In this document: positions 8,679 through 17,260 of the stretch, in pieces
Position numbering within the stretch: position 1 is the stretch's first letter
Layout: each line of letters begins with the position of its first letter
NCBI RefSeq assembly: GCF_002374855.1
Contig: NZ_NWVC01000006.1
Coordinates: 124,001 to 188,000 of the forward strand
From: Sphingomonas adhaesiva
GTDB taxonomy: Bacteria > Pseudomonadota > Alphaproteobacteria > Sphingomonadales > Sphingomonadaceae
Length of the DNA stretch: 64,000 nt
Direction of reading: 5' to 3'
Notes under the pieces: model-generated
Told to the model about the DNA's origin: nothing
What the model saw: only the letters and a program-made list of their open reading frames with translations
Databases searched by the model: none
Translations under genes and position numbers: made by a program

Positions 8679-8951
8679 TCACCTGCCGTGAATAGCTGAA
8701 ATGACCGCAGAGCAGGGATAGTTTGACTGGCCGCGGTAGGCGATAAGCAGGACCGCCAGCGAGAAGATGATTGCGGCTGTCCCGAACAGCGCCCATCTGA
8801 CTACGGCGCCTTCGTCCCGGTGAATGGTTACGGTGCGCGTAGAGTGCTCAGCCGGTGCTGGACTCGATCCCACGACCTTGGCAGCAGCTTTCGTTCGCCG
8901 TTCCGGCGGAATAGCGGCTGTCTTAGCGGCAAGGGTGGGGCGACTAGTCAT
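8679..8951 (-). CDS. Small hypothetical membrane protein
   Basis: The 90-aa protein has a polar, basic N-terminal half and one membrane helix near residues 55-73 (WALFGTAAIIFSLAVLLIAY), so an N-in single-pass protein is likely. GAGAGG lies five bases before the ATG at 8951. The gene starts 7 bases after the stop of the HTH gene, so the two are probably co-transcribed. No family was recognised. Base composition is less GC-rich than in the core genes. Confidence 0.5.
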   Translation of the reverse strand: MTSRPTLAAKTAAIPPERRTKAAAKVVGSSPAPAEHSTRTVTIHRDEGAVVRWALFGTAAIIFSLAVLLIAYRGQSNYPCSAVISAIHGR

Positions 8952-8958
8952 TAGCCTC

Positions 8959-9405
8959 TCATGATCCGAATGTCTCCTGCCCCTGAGCAGCGAAGGCCAA
9001 CGGCATATCGTGAGCCAGGCGCTTGGCAAGAATGTCAAACGAGAACACTCGTTTGCCATCTGCCAACTTGTCACGCTCAATCAGTCCGGCCTTTTCCATC
9101 TTTCGCGTCGCGCGTTGGATAGTTCTAAGATCGACTCCCATGCGCTTTGCTATCGTTGTTGATCGCGGAAAAACAGGTCGCTTTGGATCCCACCAATGAG
9201 CCAGCAGGTTGATAAGCACCAGCATTTCGGTAGGCGTCAGTTTGTACTTCGACTGTAACCGTAGCAGAGACATCGGGACCGCAACGAAACCTGACCCCTC
9301 GTTCACTGCCCCCTGCCACTTTTCCTTAACCGTCACCTTGGCTTCTTCGAGTGTCTCGAAGTCGCTGTCTGCGACCGTCGCCGGAGGTGCGTTGGGATCA
9401 ATCAT
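8959..9405 (-). CDS. Helix-turn-helix protein, replication-initiator or regulator like
   Basis: This 148-aa protein has a winged-helix region in the middle: LTPTEMLVLINLLAHWWD, then RSTTIAKRMGVDLRTIQRATRKMEKAGLI. This arrangement is common in phage or plasmid replication (O-protein-like) proteins and in small regulators. GAGGCGGA lies directly before the ATG. Upstream are a TATGAT -10 and a perfect dyad overlapping the -35 region, which suggests autoregulation. Together with the small membrane protein downstream it forms an AT-richer island between rplT and rlmE. The exact role is unknown. Confidence 0.6.
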   Translation of the reverse strand: MIDPNAPPATVADSDFETLEEAKVTVKEKWQGAVNEGSGFVAVPMSLLRLQSKYKLTPTEMLVLINLLAHWWDPKRPVFPRSTTIAKRMGVDLRTIQRATRKMEKAGLIERDKLADGKRVFSFDILAKRLAHDMPLAFAAQGQETFGS

Positions 9406-9432
9406 TCCGCCTCTCTACAACTCCAAAAAAAC

Positions 9433-9473
9433 ATCATACAAGGGGTCTATTCATTGGGTGACATTTGTGTCGC
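9433..9473 (-). promoter_or_regulatory. Promoter and operator-like dyad of the HTH gene
   Basis: On the minus strand a TATGAT -10 occupies 9433-9438. Its -35 position falls inside GTGACA-TTTG-TGTCGC (9458-9473, read on the plus strand), a dyad with one mismatch in the outer arms. A repressor bound there would block RNA polymerase. The HTH protein encoded downstream is the natural candidate. Confidence 0.4.
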
Positions 9474-9607
9474 TTTTTCTGGGTGCGTTGGTGGCGGTAC
9501 TGCCGAAGGGGCTTATCCCGCGATCTTCACCCGCGCCTCGCCGGGTGGATGAGCGCTGCGCATACAAGCCGATCACGTTCCGTTTGTCGAAACGGCACCA
9601 GCCAATC

Positions 9608-10285
9608 CTAATCCACCGCCACTTCGGTCCGCCCCTTGAACCCCTGCGCGACGACGAACCATTCGACCGAGCCCTTGCGGCTCGACGGCGGCTTGGCGTG
9701 TTTGACGGTGGTGAAGTTGCGCTTCATTTCGGCGACCAGCGCGGCGTCGGCGCCGCCGGCGAAGACCTTCGACACGAAGGTGCCGCCCGGGCGCAGCACG
9801 TCGATCGCGAAGGCGAGTGCGGTTTCGACCAGCGCCATGGTGCGCAGCGCGTCGGTCTGCGGATGGCCGACGGTGTTGGCGGCCATGTCCGACATGACGA
9901 GGTCGGGCGCGCCGCCCAGCGCCTCCATCAGCACCCCGGGCGCTTCATCGGCCATGAAATCCATCTCGAAGATGGTGACGCCGTCGATCGGATCGACCGG
10001 CAGCAGGTCGATGCCGACGATCGCGGCGGCGGGTGCCTGGCGGCGGACCACCTGGCTCCACCCGCCCGGCGCGATGCCCAGGTCGACGACGCGCCTCACG
10101 CCCTTGAGCAGGCCGAAGCGTTCGTCCAGCTCGATCAGCTTGAACGCGGCGCGGCTGCGATAGCCCTCCGCGCGCGCGCGGTGGACGTAGGGGTCGTTGA
10201 GCTGGCGCGCGAGCCAGCGGGTCGATTGTGCGCTGCGCTTGCGCGCGGTCTTGACGCGCTGGCGCCCCGCTCCGGTTCCCCGCAT
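9608..10285 (-). CDS. rlmE: 23S rRNA (uridine-2552 2'-O) methyltransferase RlmE
   Basis: The 225-aa SAM-dependent methyltransferase matches the RrmJ/FtsJ family: SRAAFKLIELDERF, the SAM site DLGIAPGGWSQV, SDMAANTVGH, FVSKVFAGG and the C-terminal SSRKGSVEWFVVAQGF. Together these supply the catalytic K-D-K-E residues. It methylates the ribose of U2552 in the A-loop of 23S rRNA late in 50S assembly. The gene starts 9 bases after the stop of the Ppx/GppA gene and is likely co-transcribed with it, a common arrangement in alphaproteobacteria. The N-terminus carries a basic Arg/Lys-rich extension. Confidence 0.92.
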   Translation of the reverse strand: MRGTGAGRQRVKTARKRSAQSTRWLARQLNDPYVHRARAEGYRSRAAFKLIELDERFGLLKGVRRVVDLGIAPGGWSQVVRRQAPAAAIVGIDLLPVDPIDGVTIFEMDFMADEAPGVLMEALGGAPDLVMSDMAANTVGHPQTDALRTMALVETALAFAIDVLRPGGTFVSKVFAGGADAALVAEMKRNFTTVKHAKPPSSRKGSVEWFVVAQGFKGRTEVAVD

Positions 10286-10294
10286 GATCCGCCC

Positions 10295-11332
10295 TTACGC
10301 TCCGGTTTCCATCAGCCGGCGCAGGATGCCTTCGCGGATGCCGCGATCGGCGACGCCCAGCCGCTGCGCGGGCCATAGGTCCAATATCCCTTCGAGGATA
10401 GCGCAGCCCGCGACGACCAGGTCGGCACGCTCGCGCCCGATGCACGGCAGCTGCGCGCGTTCCGCCAGCGACATGCCGGCCAGTTCCTGGCTGATCGCGC
10501 GCATCGCCGCGGCGGGCGCGATTAGCCCGTCGACCTGTGCGCGGTCGTAGCGTTCCAGCCCCAGATGGACGCTGGCCAGCGTCGTCACCGTGCCGCTGGT
10601 GCCCAGCAGCCGCAACATCCCCGACGGGCGCGGCAGCCGCGCGGCGAAGGGCGCGAAGCTTTCGGTGACCAGCGCGCGCATCCGGCGATAGGCCGCGGCG
10701 CGTTCCTCCGCCGAGCCGCCGCCCCCCGCGCTTTCGGTCAGCGACACGACGCCCCAGGGCGCCGAATGCCAGTCGCGCACGCGCGGCACGGTGGTGTCGG
10801 CATCGACCAGCACCAGTTCGGTCGAGCCGCCGCCGATGTCGAACACCAGCGCCGGGCCGGTCCCCGGTTCCAGCAGTGCGTGGCAGCCGAGCACCGCCAG
10901 CCGCGCCTCCTCCTCCGCCGAGATGATGTCGAGATGGATCCCGGTTTCGTCGAGCACCCGCGCGATGAACGCCGCGCCGTTGGTGGCGCGGCGGCACGCC
11001 TCGGTCGCGACCGACCGCGCGAGGCGGACGTTGCGGCGCTTCAGCTTGTCCGCGCACACGCGCAGCGCCGCGATCGTCCGTTCGATCGCCGCATCGGACA
11101 GCGCGCCGTTCGCCGACAGTCCTTCGCCGAGCCGCACGATCCGCGAAAAGGCGTCGACGACTGCGAAGCCGTCCCCCTGCGGGCGCGCGATCAGCAGCCG
11201 GCAATTGTTGGTGCCAAGGTCGAGCGCGGCATAATGCCGCGGGCCGCCGCGCGCGGGCGACGGCGAATGGGGGGCCGAACGGGCAGGGCGCTGTCCCTGC
11301 CGGCGCGGCAATTGGGCGGTGACGTCCACCAT
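10295..11332 (-). CDS. Exopolyphosphatase / guanosine pentaphosphatase (Ppx/GppA) family protein
   Basis: The 345-aa member of the ASKHA phosphatase family has phosphate-1 loop YAALDLGTNNCRLLIA, SEEEARLAVLG-type block (ISAEEEARL), phosphate-2 loop VFDIGGGSTELVLV and the adenosine-side LLGTSGTVTT. It hydrolyses polyphosphate or pppGpp in the cytoplasm. It contains only the catalytic domains and lacks the long C-terminal HD domain of E. coli Ppx, as is usual for the short alphaproteobacterial form. I start at the ATG at 11332 (GAAGAAAG upstream). The first 30 residues are a polar Pro/Arg-rich tail. Confidence 0.88.
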   Translation of the reverse strand: MVDVTAQLPRRQGQRPARSAPHSPSPARGGPRHYAALDLGTNNCRLLIARPQGDGFAVVDAFSRIVRLGEGLSANGALSDAAIERTIAALRVCADKLKRRNVRLARSVATEACRRATNGAAFIARVLDETGIHLDIISAEEEARLAVLGCHALLEPGTGPALVFDIGGGSTELVLVDADTTVPRVRDWHSAPWGVVSLTESAGGGGSAEERAAAYRRMRALVTESFAPFAARLPRPSGMLRLLGTSGTVTTLASVHLGLERYDRAQVDGLIAPAAAMRAISQELAGMSLAERAQLPCIGRERADLVVAGCAILEGILDLWPAQRLGVADRGIREGILRRLMETGA

Positions 11333-11510
11333 TGCCGTCCACTTTCTTCTGTCTGCCGTGCCGGCGTCGCGTGACGGAAAGGCGCGCGCTGCCGGGCGGT
11401 GCTTGATCCCAAGGCTACACGCTCCCCCGCCGCGCGGCAAGGCGCGCGCAGCGGCCAGCGGCGACGGGGGTTGACCGCCGCGGCCGCAGCCGCTAGACGC
11501 GCCGCCTCGT

Positions 11511-11584
11511 TGCCCGATCCTCTAATGGTAAGAGAGCGGACTCTGACTCCGTCAATCAAGGTTCGAATCCTTGTCGGGCATCCA
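11511..11584 (+). tRNA. tRNA-Gln (anticodon CTG)
   Basis: The cloverleaf folds cleanly. The acceptor TGCCCGA pairs with TCGGGCA, the D-arm has CTCT/AGAG, the anticodon stem GCGGA/TCCGT has loop CTCTGAC giving anticodon CTG (reads CAG), and the T-arm CAAGG/CCTTG has loop TTCGAAT. CCA is encoded at 11582-11584. The first pair is U1-A72, a glutamine tRNA feature. The discriminator base is U73, where the directly charged E. coli tRNA-Gln has G. Confidence 0.93.
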
Positions 11585-11685
11585 ATCCTTTCCCCGCTGA
11601 ACGCCAACGCGCCCCGCCGATTTCGATCGCTGGCGGCGATCGACGGGAACTGTTCTCGCGCTCGCGATTAGTCCACGTTAAGGGC

Positions 11686-12249
11686 GTGAGTGTGAACCAG
11701 ATTATTCCCCGTCATCTGTCGGACTATTGCCGCGATTCGCGGGTCGCGCTGGCGATCGCGGGCGTGACCGACGATCATGCGCTGCTGACCGTCAACGCGC
11801 CGTTCGAGGCGCTGACCGGCTATACCGCGGCAGAGGTGGTGGGGAAGAACTGCCGCCTGTTGCAGCGCGACGCGCCCAATGCGGAGGCGCGCGAGCGGAT
11901 CCACGAATTCCTGGGCGACGACCGCCACGTCAACGTGCGCACCCCGATCGTCAATTTCCGCAAGGACGGGCGACCGTTCGTGAACCTTCTGTACATGTCG
12001 AAGCTGCGTGCGGGCGACGGGTCGATCCCGTTCATCTTCGCCTCGCAATTCGACGTCAGCCACGCGCAGCCGGACATGCTGGCCGATTACGACCGCGAAC
12101 TGGGGCTGACGCTGTCGCGGCTGACCCCGCTGGTCGCCGAATCGGGCATGGTGCTGGAAGGGTCGCTGATGACGATCGGCAACACCGCCGCCACCATCGC
12201 ACAGGCCAAGCTGACGCTGGCCGAGCTCGACGACATGCGTTTCCCGTGA
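11686..12249 (+). CDS. LOV-domain blue-light photoreceptor protein
   Basis: The 187-aa protein is a single LOV (PAS-type) domain followed by a helical tail. The photoactive motif GKNCRLLQ places the adduct-forming cysteine at residue 56. The flavin-contacting Asn90 and Asn100 (NFRKDGRPFVN) and the signal-relaying Gln121 (FASQFDVS) are all present, so full LOV photochemistry is expected. The tail (about 130-187) is probably a dimerisation or output helix; there is no attached kinase. The gene starts with GTG and ends 38 bases before the hybrid kinase gene, so it probably serves as the light input of that pathway in trans. That link is inferred from position. Confidence 0.85.
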   Translation: MSVNQIIPRHLSDYCRDSRVALAIAGVTDDHALLTVNAPFEALTGYTAAEVVGKNCRLLQRDAPNAEARERIHEFLGDDRHVNVRTPIVNFRKDGRPFVNLLYMSKLRAGDGSIPFIFASQFDVSHAQPDMLADYDRELGLTLSRLTPLVAESGMVLEGSLMTIGNTAATIAQAKLTLAELDDMRFP

Positions 12250-12287
12250 GCGGCGATTCGCACGACCGACCCGACGGAGACACGCCC

Positions 12288-15200
12288 ATGACCGGCAAGG
12301 CCGCGTTCCCCGTCGTCGGCATCGGCGCATCGGCCGGCGGCCTGGAGGCGCTGCGCGACATGCTGTCGCCGGTGCGCGGGGCCACCGGCATGGCGTTCGT
12401 GATCGTCCAGCACCTGGACCCCAACCACGAAAGCATGCTGGCGCAGCTGCTCGACCGGCACACCGCGCTGGAAGTGCTGCAGTGCGAGGGCGGTGAGCGG
12501 CTGGAGCCGGACCGCGTCTATATCATCCCGCCCGGCCACGGGCTGGCGATCCGCGACGGCGTGCTGGAACTGACCGATTTCGCGCAGCCGCGCGGGCTGC
12601 GCCGGCCGATCGACGATTTCTTCCAGTCGCTGGCGATCGACCGGCAGGCGGATGCGGCGTGCGTGATCCTGTCGGGCACCGGCGCGGACGGCACCACGGG
12701 GCTGCGCGCGGTGAAGGAGAACGGCGGCGTATGCGTCGTCCAGCAGCCGGAAACCGCGCGCTATGACGGGATGCCGGTATCGGCGGTGGGCACCGGGCTG
12801 GTCGATTACGTGCGCCCGCCCGGCGAGATCATCGCCTGCCTGACCAGCTTCTTCGCGCGGCGCACCGGCCACCCGCTGGAGCGCGAGGCGACGGTGGTCG
12901 CCGATCATGTCGACGATCTGTGCCGCGTGCTGCGCCAGGCGGTCGGGCACGACTTTTCGGGCTACAAGCGATCGACGCTGATCCGCCGGGTGGAGCGGCG
13001 GATGCACGTGCTGGGCATCGACAGCGGGCGCGGCTACCTGACGCGGATCCGCAGCGATGCCGACGAATGCGAGGCGCTGTTCCGCGACCTGCTGATCAAC
13101 GTCACGCGCTTCTTCCGCGACGGCGAATTGTTCGAGGTGCTGCGCGCCGAGGCGATCGTGCCGCTGCTGGCGGGGCGCGAGCCGGGCGAGGACGTGCGCG
13201 TGTGGATTCCCGGCTGTTCGAGCGGGGAGGAAGCGTACACGATCGCGATGCTGTTCGCGGAGGCCGCGCGCGAGGCGGGCGAGCCGACGGCGGTGCAGAT
13301 CTTCGCCACCGACATCGACGAACAGATGCTGGCGATCGCGCGCGAGGGCACCTATCCGGTCGCCGCGCTGGCGGACATTCCGGCGGGGTTGCGCGAACGC
13401 TATACCGTGCCGCACGGCGAGCGGTTCACGATGACGACCGCGATCCGCGATCTGATCCGCTTTTCCAACCACAGCCTGGTCAAGGATCCGCCGTTTTCGC
13501 GCATCGACCTGGTGTCGTGCCGCAACCTGCTGATCTATTTCGACGACCGGTTGCAGCAGACGGTGCTGCCGCTGCTGCATTATGCGATCCGGCCGGGCGG
13601 CTTCCTGTTCCTGGGGCCGTCGGAAAGCGTCGGGCGGTTCGAGCATCTGTTCCCGCCGATCGACCGGCACGCGCGGCTGTTCGCGCGTTCGCCGGGCGCG
13701 CCGTCCTATCCGATCGACTTACCCGGCGGGCTTCGCCAGGCCGCGCCGCGCCGCGATCGCGCCGAGCGCGACGGCGCGGGCGCGCTGCCCGAGGATCAGG
13801 CCGCGATGCGCCGGCTGGTCGATCGCTACGCCCCGGCCAGCATGGTGCTGGACCAGGACGGCGCGATCCTGGCCGCGCATGGCCGGCTGAGCCGCTATTT
13901 CGACTTCCCCGTATCGCGGACCGGCGGATCGAGCGCGATCACGCTGGCGCGACCGGGCCTGCGCGACGTCATCGGCCCGCTGCTGCGCCAGGCGCGCGAC
14001 GGCCGCCGCCGGGTGGTGGCGCGCGACGTCGAGGTGGCGAACGAGTTCGGCGTCCAGCCGGTGGAGGTGGTGTGCGACCCGCTGGGCGACGGCACCTTGC
14101 TGTTCGTATTCCGCGATGCCGGCCCGTTCCGCCCCGCCGACGATCCCGACGCGGTCGACCTGGCCGAGGGCGACGATCATCTGGAGGCGCTGGAGGACGA
14201 GCTGCGGCTGACGCGCCACCGGCTGCGTTCCGCGGTGGAGGAACTGGAGACCGCGAACGAGGAGCTGAAGAGCTCCAACGAAGAAATGATGTCGATGAAC
14301 GAGGAGCTCCAGTCGACCAACGAGGAGCTGTCGACCGTCAACGACGAGCTGAAGACCAAGGTCGACCAGCTGACCGTCGCCAATGCCGACCTGCGCAATT
14401 TCTTCGAATCGACCGATCTGGCGGTGGTCGTCGTCGACGCCGACCTGCGCATCCGCAACTATACCGCCGCCGCGACCGCGATCTTCCCGCTCCAGCCGGT
14501 CGATCGCGGCCGCCCGCTGACCGATGTGGCGAGCGGGCTGGACGATGGCGATTACGTCGCCGATGCGCGCGCGGTCGCCGCCGGGGCGCCCGCGACGCAG
14601 CGGCGCGTCACCAGCCGCGACGGCACGCGCACCTTCGCGCTGCGCACGCTGCCCTACCGGTTGCAGAACGGCCGCACCGACGGCGCGACGCTGGTGCTGA
14701 CCGACTTCACCGACGCGCTGGCGCTGGAACGCCAGCTGGCCGACGAGCGCGAGCGGCTGGGGCTGGCGATCCGCGCGGGCGGGATCGGCGTGTGGGAATA
14801 TTGCCCCGACAGCGGCCAGACGGTGCTGGACGGCGCGGAACAGGCGCTGTTCGGGGTGGAGGGCGTGCCGGAGATGCCGGTCGACGGGCTGCTCGCCCGC
14901 GTCGACCCGGAGGACCGCACCCGCGTCGAGGAGGCGTTGCGCATCGCCGAGCGCGGCGAGGCGGATTTCGAGGCGAGCTTCCGCGTGCTGACGCCCGACG
15001 GCGAGACACGCTGGATCAAGGGGTTCGGGCGCACCATCGCGGGCGCCGCCCCGCGGCGGATGGTAGGCGTGTCGATCGACGTGACCCCCGAATATGCCGT
15101 CGCCGAAACCCGCGAGCTGATGCTGCGCGAGATGAACCATCGCGTGAAGAACCTGTTCGCGATCATCGGCGGGATGGTGAGCACCGCGGCGCGCAGCCAC

Positions 15201-15704
15201 GACGACGTGCGCACCTTCGCCGACGACATGCGCGAACGGATCGCGGCGCTGGGGCGCGCCCATGCGCTCGCCTCTCCCACCGGCGAGCAGCAGGCGATCG
15301 CGCTGGCCGATCTGGTCGCGGCGACGATCGCGCCCTATCGCGACCATGCCGGGATCGTTGTGGCCGGCCCGGACGTTCGGATCGACCGCAAGTGCCTCTC
15401 CTCGCTCGCGCTGATGCTGCACGAGTGGGCGACCAATTCGGTGAAATACGGGGCGCTGGCGGAAGGAAGCGAGGGCAGGCTGGACGTGACTTGGCGGCGT
15501 GACGGGGACGGCGTGGTGCTGGACTGGGTGGAGCGTGGCGGCGGCGCGCCTGATGGCGAGCGCGGCGCCGGCGGCCACGGCTTCGGCACGCTGCTGGTCG
15601 ATACCTCCGCCCGCCAGCTGGGCGCGACGGTGACGCGCGCGGCGCAGGACGACCGCTTCACGCTGGCGCTGCGGCTGCCGGAGACGGTGCTGGCGAATGG
15701 CTAA
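12288..15704 (+). CDS. CheB-CheR-PAS-HWE hybrid sensor histidine kinase
   Basis: This 1138-aa chimera has, in order: a CheB methylesterase domain (catalytic Ser15 in GIGASAGG, His42, Asp134 in GTGADG); a CheR methyltransferase domain (about 205-460, with VWIPGCSSGEEAYTIAM for SAM binding and SCRNLLIYF); a long coiled coil (about 630-700, repeated NEELxSxNEE); two PAS domains; and a C-terminal HWE/HisKA_2 kinase with phospho-acceptor His951 in MNHRVKNLFA and N-box HEWATNSVKYG (His1045, Asn1050). GGAGA precedes the ATG. No receptor is attached, so the CheB/CheR part may act on other receptors or on the protein itself. The 3' end overlaps the response regulator gene by 8 bases, which indicates coupled synthesis. 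Confidence 0.88.
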   Translation: MTGKAAFPVVGIGASAGGLEALRDMLSPVRGATGMAFVIVQHLDPNHESMLAQLLDRHTALEVLQCEGGERLEPDRVYIIPPGHGLAIRDGVLELTDFAQPRGLRRPIDDFFQSLAIDRQADAACVILSGTGADGTTGLRAVKENGGVCVVQQPETARYDGMPVSAVGTGLVDYVRPPGEIIACLTSFFARRTGHPLEREATVVADHVDDLCRVLRQAVGHDFSGYKRSTLIRRVERRMHVLGIDSGRGYLTRIRSDADECEALFRDLLINVTRFFRDGELFEVLRAEAIVPLLAGREPGEDVRVWIPGCSSGEEAYTIAMLFAEAAREAGEPTAVQIFATDIDEQMLAIAREGTYPVAALADIPAGLRERYTVPHGERFTMTTAIRDLIRFSNHSLVKDPPFSRIDLVSCRNLLIYFDDRLQQTVLPLLHYAIRPGGFLFLGPSESVGRFEHLFPPIDRHARLFARSPGAPSYPIDLPGGLRQAAPRRDRAERDGAGALPEDQAAMRRLVDRYAPASMVLDQDGAILAAHGRLSRYFDFPVSRTGGSSAITLARPGLRDVIGPLLRQARDGRRRVVARDVEVANEFGVQPVEVVCDPLGDGTLLFVFRDAGPFRPADDPDAVDLAEGDDHLEALEDELRLTRHRLRSAVEELETANEELKSSNEEMMSMNEELQSTNEELSTVNDELKTKVDQLTVANADLRNFFESTDLAVVVVDADLRIRNYTAAATAIFPLQPVDRGRPLTDVASGLDDGDYVADARAVAAGAPATQRRVTSRDGTRTFALRTLPYRLQNGRTDGATLVLTDFTDALALERQLADERERLGLAIRAGGIGVWEYCPDSGQTVLDGAEQALFGVEGVPEMPVDGLLARVDPEDRTRVEEALRIAERGEADFEASFRVLTPDGETRWIKGFGRTIAGAAPRRMVGVSIDVTPEYAVAETRELMLREMNHRVKNLFAIIGGMVSTAARSHDDVRTFADDMRERIAALGRAHALASPTGEQQAIALADLVAATIAPYRDHAGIVVAGPDVRIDRKCLSSLALMLHEWATNSVKYGALAEGSEGRLDVTWRRDGDGVVLDWVERGGGAPDGERGAGGHGFGTLLVDTSARQLGATVTRAAQDDRFTLALRLPETVLANG

Positions 15705-16065
15705 GCCGGTATTGCTCGTGGAGGACGAGCTGTTCGTGGCGCTGGACGTGCAGATGACGGTCGAGGACGCGGGCCTGTCGGTGGACGGGCCGTACGGTTC
15801 GCTGGCGGAGGCGCTGGACGCGATGGAGCGCCAGCCGCCGGGCTTCTATCTGTGCGCGATCCTCGACGTGCGGCTGCGCGATGGCGAGGTGTTCCCCGCC
15901 GCCGACCGGCTGGCGCAGGCGGGCGTGCCGATCATCTTCCATTCCGGCCATGCCGACCGCCAGGGGCTGGAGGACCGCTATCCCGGCGCGCTGGTCTGCG
16001 CCAAGCCGTGCGCGCCGCGCACGCTGCGCGCGCGGCTGGACGATGTGATCCAGGCAGCCGGTTAG
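15697..16065 (+). CDS. Single-domain response regulator
   Basis: The 122-aa receiver domain has no output domain. The acidic pocket is Glu9/Asp10, the phospho-acceptor is Asp57 (AILDVRLRDG), the switch residue is Ser83 and the conserved lysine is Lys103 (CAKPC). It is encoded as the last gene of the LOV-kinase operon and overlaps the kinase gene by 8 bases, so it is almost certainly the kinase's partner. The IIFHSGHAD stretch takes the place where related sphingomonad single-domain regulators carry a FATG-like motif. It probably acts by protein-protein contact or as a phosphate shuttle; the target is not visible. Confidence 0.87.
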   Translation: MAKPVLLVEDELFVALDVQMTVEDAGLSVDGPYGSLAEALDAMERQPPGFYLCAILDVRLRDGEVFPAADRLAQAGVPIIFHSGHADRQGLEDRYPGALVCAKPCAPRTLRARLDDVIQAAG

Positions 16066-16149
16066 GCGATCGGCCACGGGAAGCGGCAGGACGGGGGCGC
16101 AACGAAACCCCCGCGTCGCGGATTGGGCATCGGCAAAGGAGATGACCCG

Positions 16150-16557
16150 ATGACCGTCAAGCCGTTCGCCATCCTGTCCGTCGCCACTGCCGCCGCGCTG
16201 TCGCTGGCGGGGTGCAGCGATCGCGTGGAGGACCATGCGGAACGTACCGGCAATGCCATCGCCGCCGATGTCCATGCCGCGACCAGCAACGTCGTCGACA
16301 GCGTCGATGCGCTGACCGGCACCGTCGCCAACCAGCTGGACGCCGCGACTGCGCGCTCGCTGGACCGCGCCGCCGACCGGCTGGACCGCGCGTCCGACGA
16401 CCTGCAGCGCGATATCCGCGGCCATGTGGACGACGCGCGCGACCATGCGGGCGCCGCGCTGCAGGATGCCGGTGCCGACCTGCGCGAGCGGGCGCGCGAG
16501 CGGGACGGCACGTCGGAGACGCAGCGCCGCCGCGCGGCGGACGAGGGGATGCGGTAA
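16150..16557 (+). CDS. Small helical lipoprotein of unknown function
   Basis: The 135-aa protein begins with a lipoprotein signal (LSVATAAALSLAGC, lipobox LAGC) and continues as one long, highly charged amphipathic helix with many Asp/Arg/Ala heptads, so a periplasmic or envelope coiled coil is likely. AAGGAG lies 8 bases before the ATG at 16150. It lies downstream of the response regulator after an 84-base gap and may be separately transcribed. No family was recognised beyond a resemblance to entericidin-like or stress lipoproteins, which is weak. Confidence 0.6.
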   Translation: MTVKPFAILSVATAAALSLAGCSDRVEDHAERTGNAIAADVHAATSNVVDSVDALTGTVANQLDAATARSLDRAADRLDRASDDLQRDIRGHVDDARDHAGAALQDAGADLRERARERDGTSETQRRRAADEGMR

Positions 16558-16642
16558 TACCCGGGGGCGTGCGGCGGACGTCGTGTTCCTGCGCGGGCGA
16601 CAGCGTGCCGCTACGCCCGTCGCGCCCGCGATCCGTCCCCGG

Positions 16643-17260
16643 TCAGGCGGCCTCGGCCAGCAGCCCCTTCGCCTGCGCGCCGGTCCAGTCGAGGTCGCCG
16701 GTCACGCGCCAGATCTCCTTGCCGTCCGCGCCGTACAGGATCGTCGTCGGCAGGTTGGTGCCATAGGCGAGGCTGAGGCCCAGCTTGGCATCGAGATACG
16801 GGCGCAGGTGCGTGAACCTGCGCTGGTCGAGGAAGGCGACCGCCTTCGCCGGGTCCATGTCCTGGCTGATCGCGAGCACCGGCACGCGGTCGCCGAGCGT
16901 CGCGGCGGCGGCGTCGAGCGTGGGCATTTCCTTGACGCACGGCGCGCACCACGTCGCCCACAGGTTGACCAGCACCGGCTTGCCGCGGAACGCCGCGAGC
17001 GTCGTCGGTCCTTCCTTCCCGCCCGGCGCGGCGAAGGCGACGTCGGGGGCGGCTTCGCCCTTGTGGCTGCGATCGACCTTGTCGGCCCCTGCGTCCGCCT
17101 TCGCGCCCGTGCTTGCGGGGGCGGCTTCGTCCGGGCTGGCGGCGGCAGTGGCGGCGGTGGTGTCCGCCTGTGCTTGCCCGTTGCCCGGTGACGCCCTATC
17201 GCAGGCCGCGGTCGCGACGGCGACCCCCAGGAGACAGACGATCGCGACGCGGGAGGCCAT
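16643..17260 (-). CDS. TlpA-type thioredoxin-like periplasmic protein
   Basis: The 205-aa protein has an N-terminal signal ([19 protein letters not shown], possibly a lipobox), a low-complexity Ala/Asp linker, and a thioredoxin fold of the TlpA/ResA class with the redox motif WATWCAPC and the cis-proline region [10 protein letters not shown]. It reduces disulfides outside the cytoplasm, typically for cytochrome c maturation. The start codon (17258-17260 on the minus strand) overlaps the argH start codon on the other strand by two bases, so each gene's ribosome site and promoter must lie inside the other gene's coding sequence or be shared. Confidence 0.82.
   Translation of the reverse strand: MASRVAIVCLLGVAVATAACDRASPGNGQAQADTTAATAAASPDEAAPASTGAKADAGADKVDRSHKGEAAPDVAFAAPGGKEGPTTLAAFRGKPVLVNLWATWCAPCVKEMPTLDAAAATLGDRVPVLAISQDMDPAKAVAFLDQRRFTHLRPYLDAKLGLSLAYGTNLPTTILYGADGKEIWRVTGDLDWTGAQAKGLLAEAA

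Noticed and set aside
12087..13670. Long open frame opposite the hybrid kinase
   Set aside because: Shadow of the kinase gene; composition of an antisense frame and no family features.
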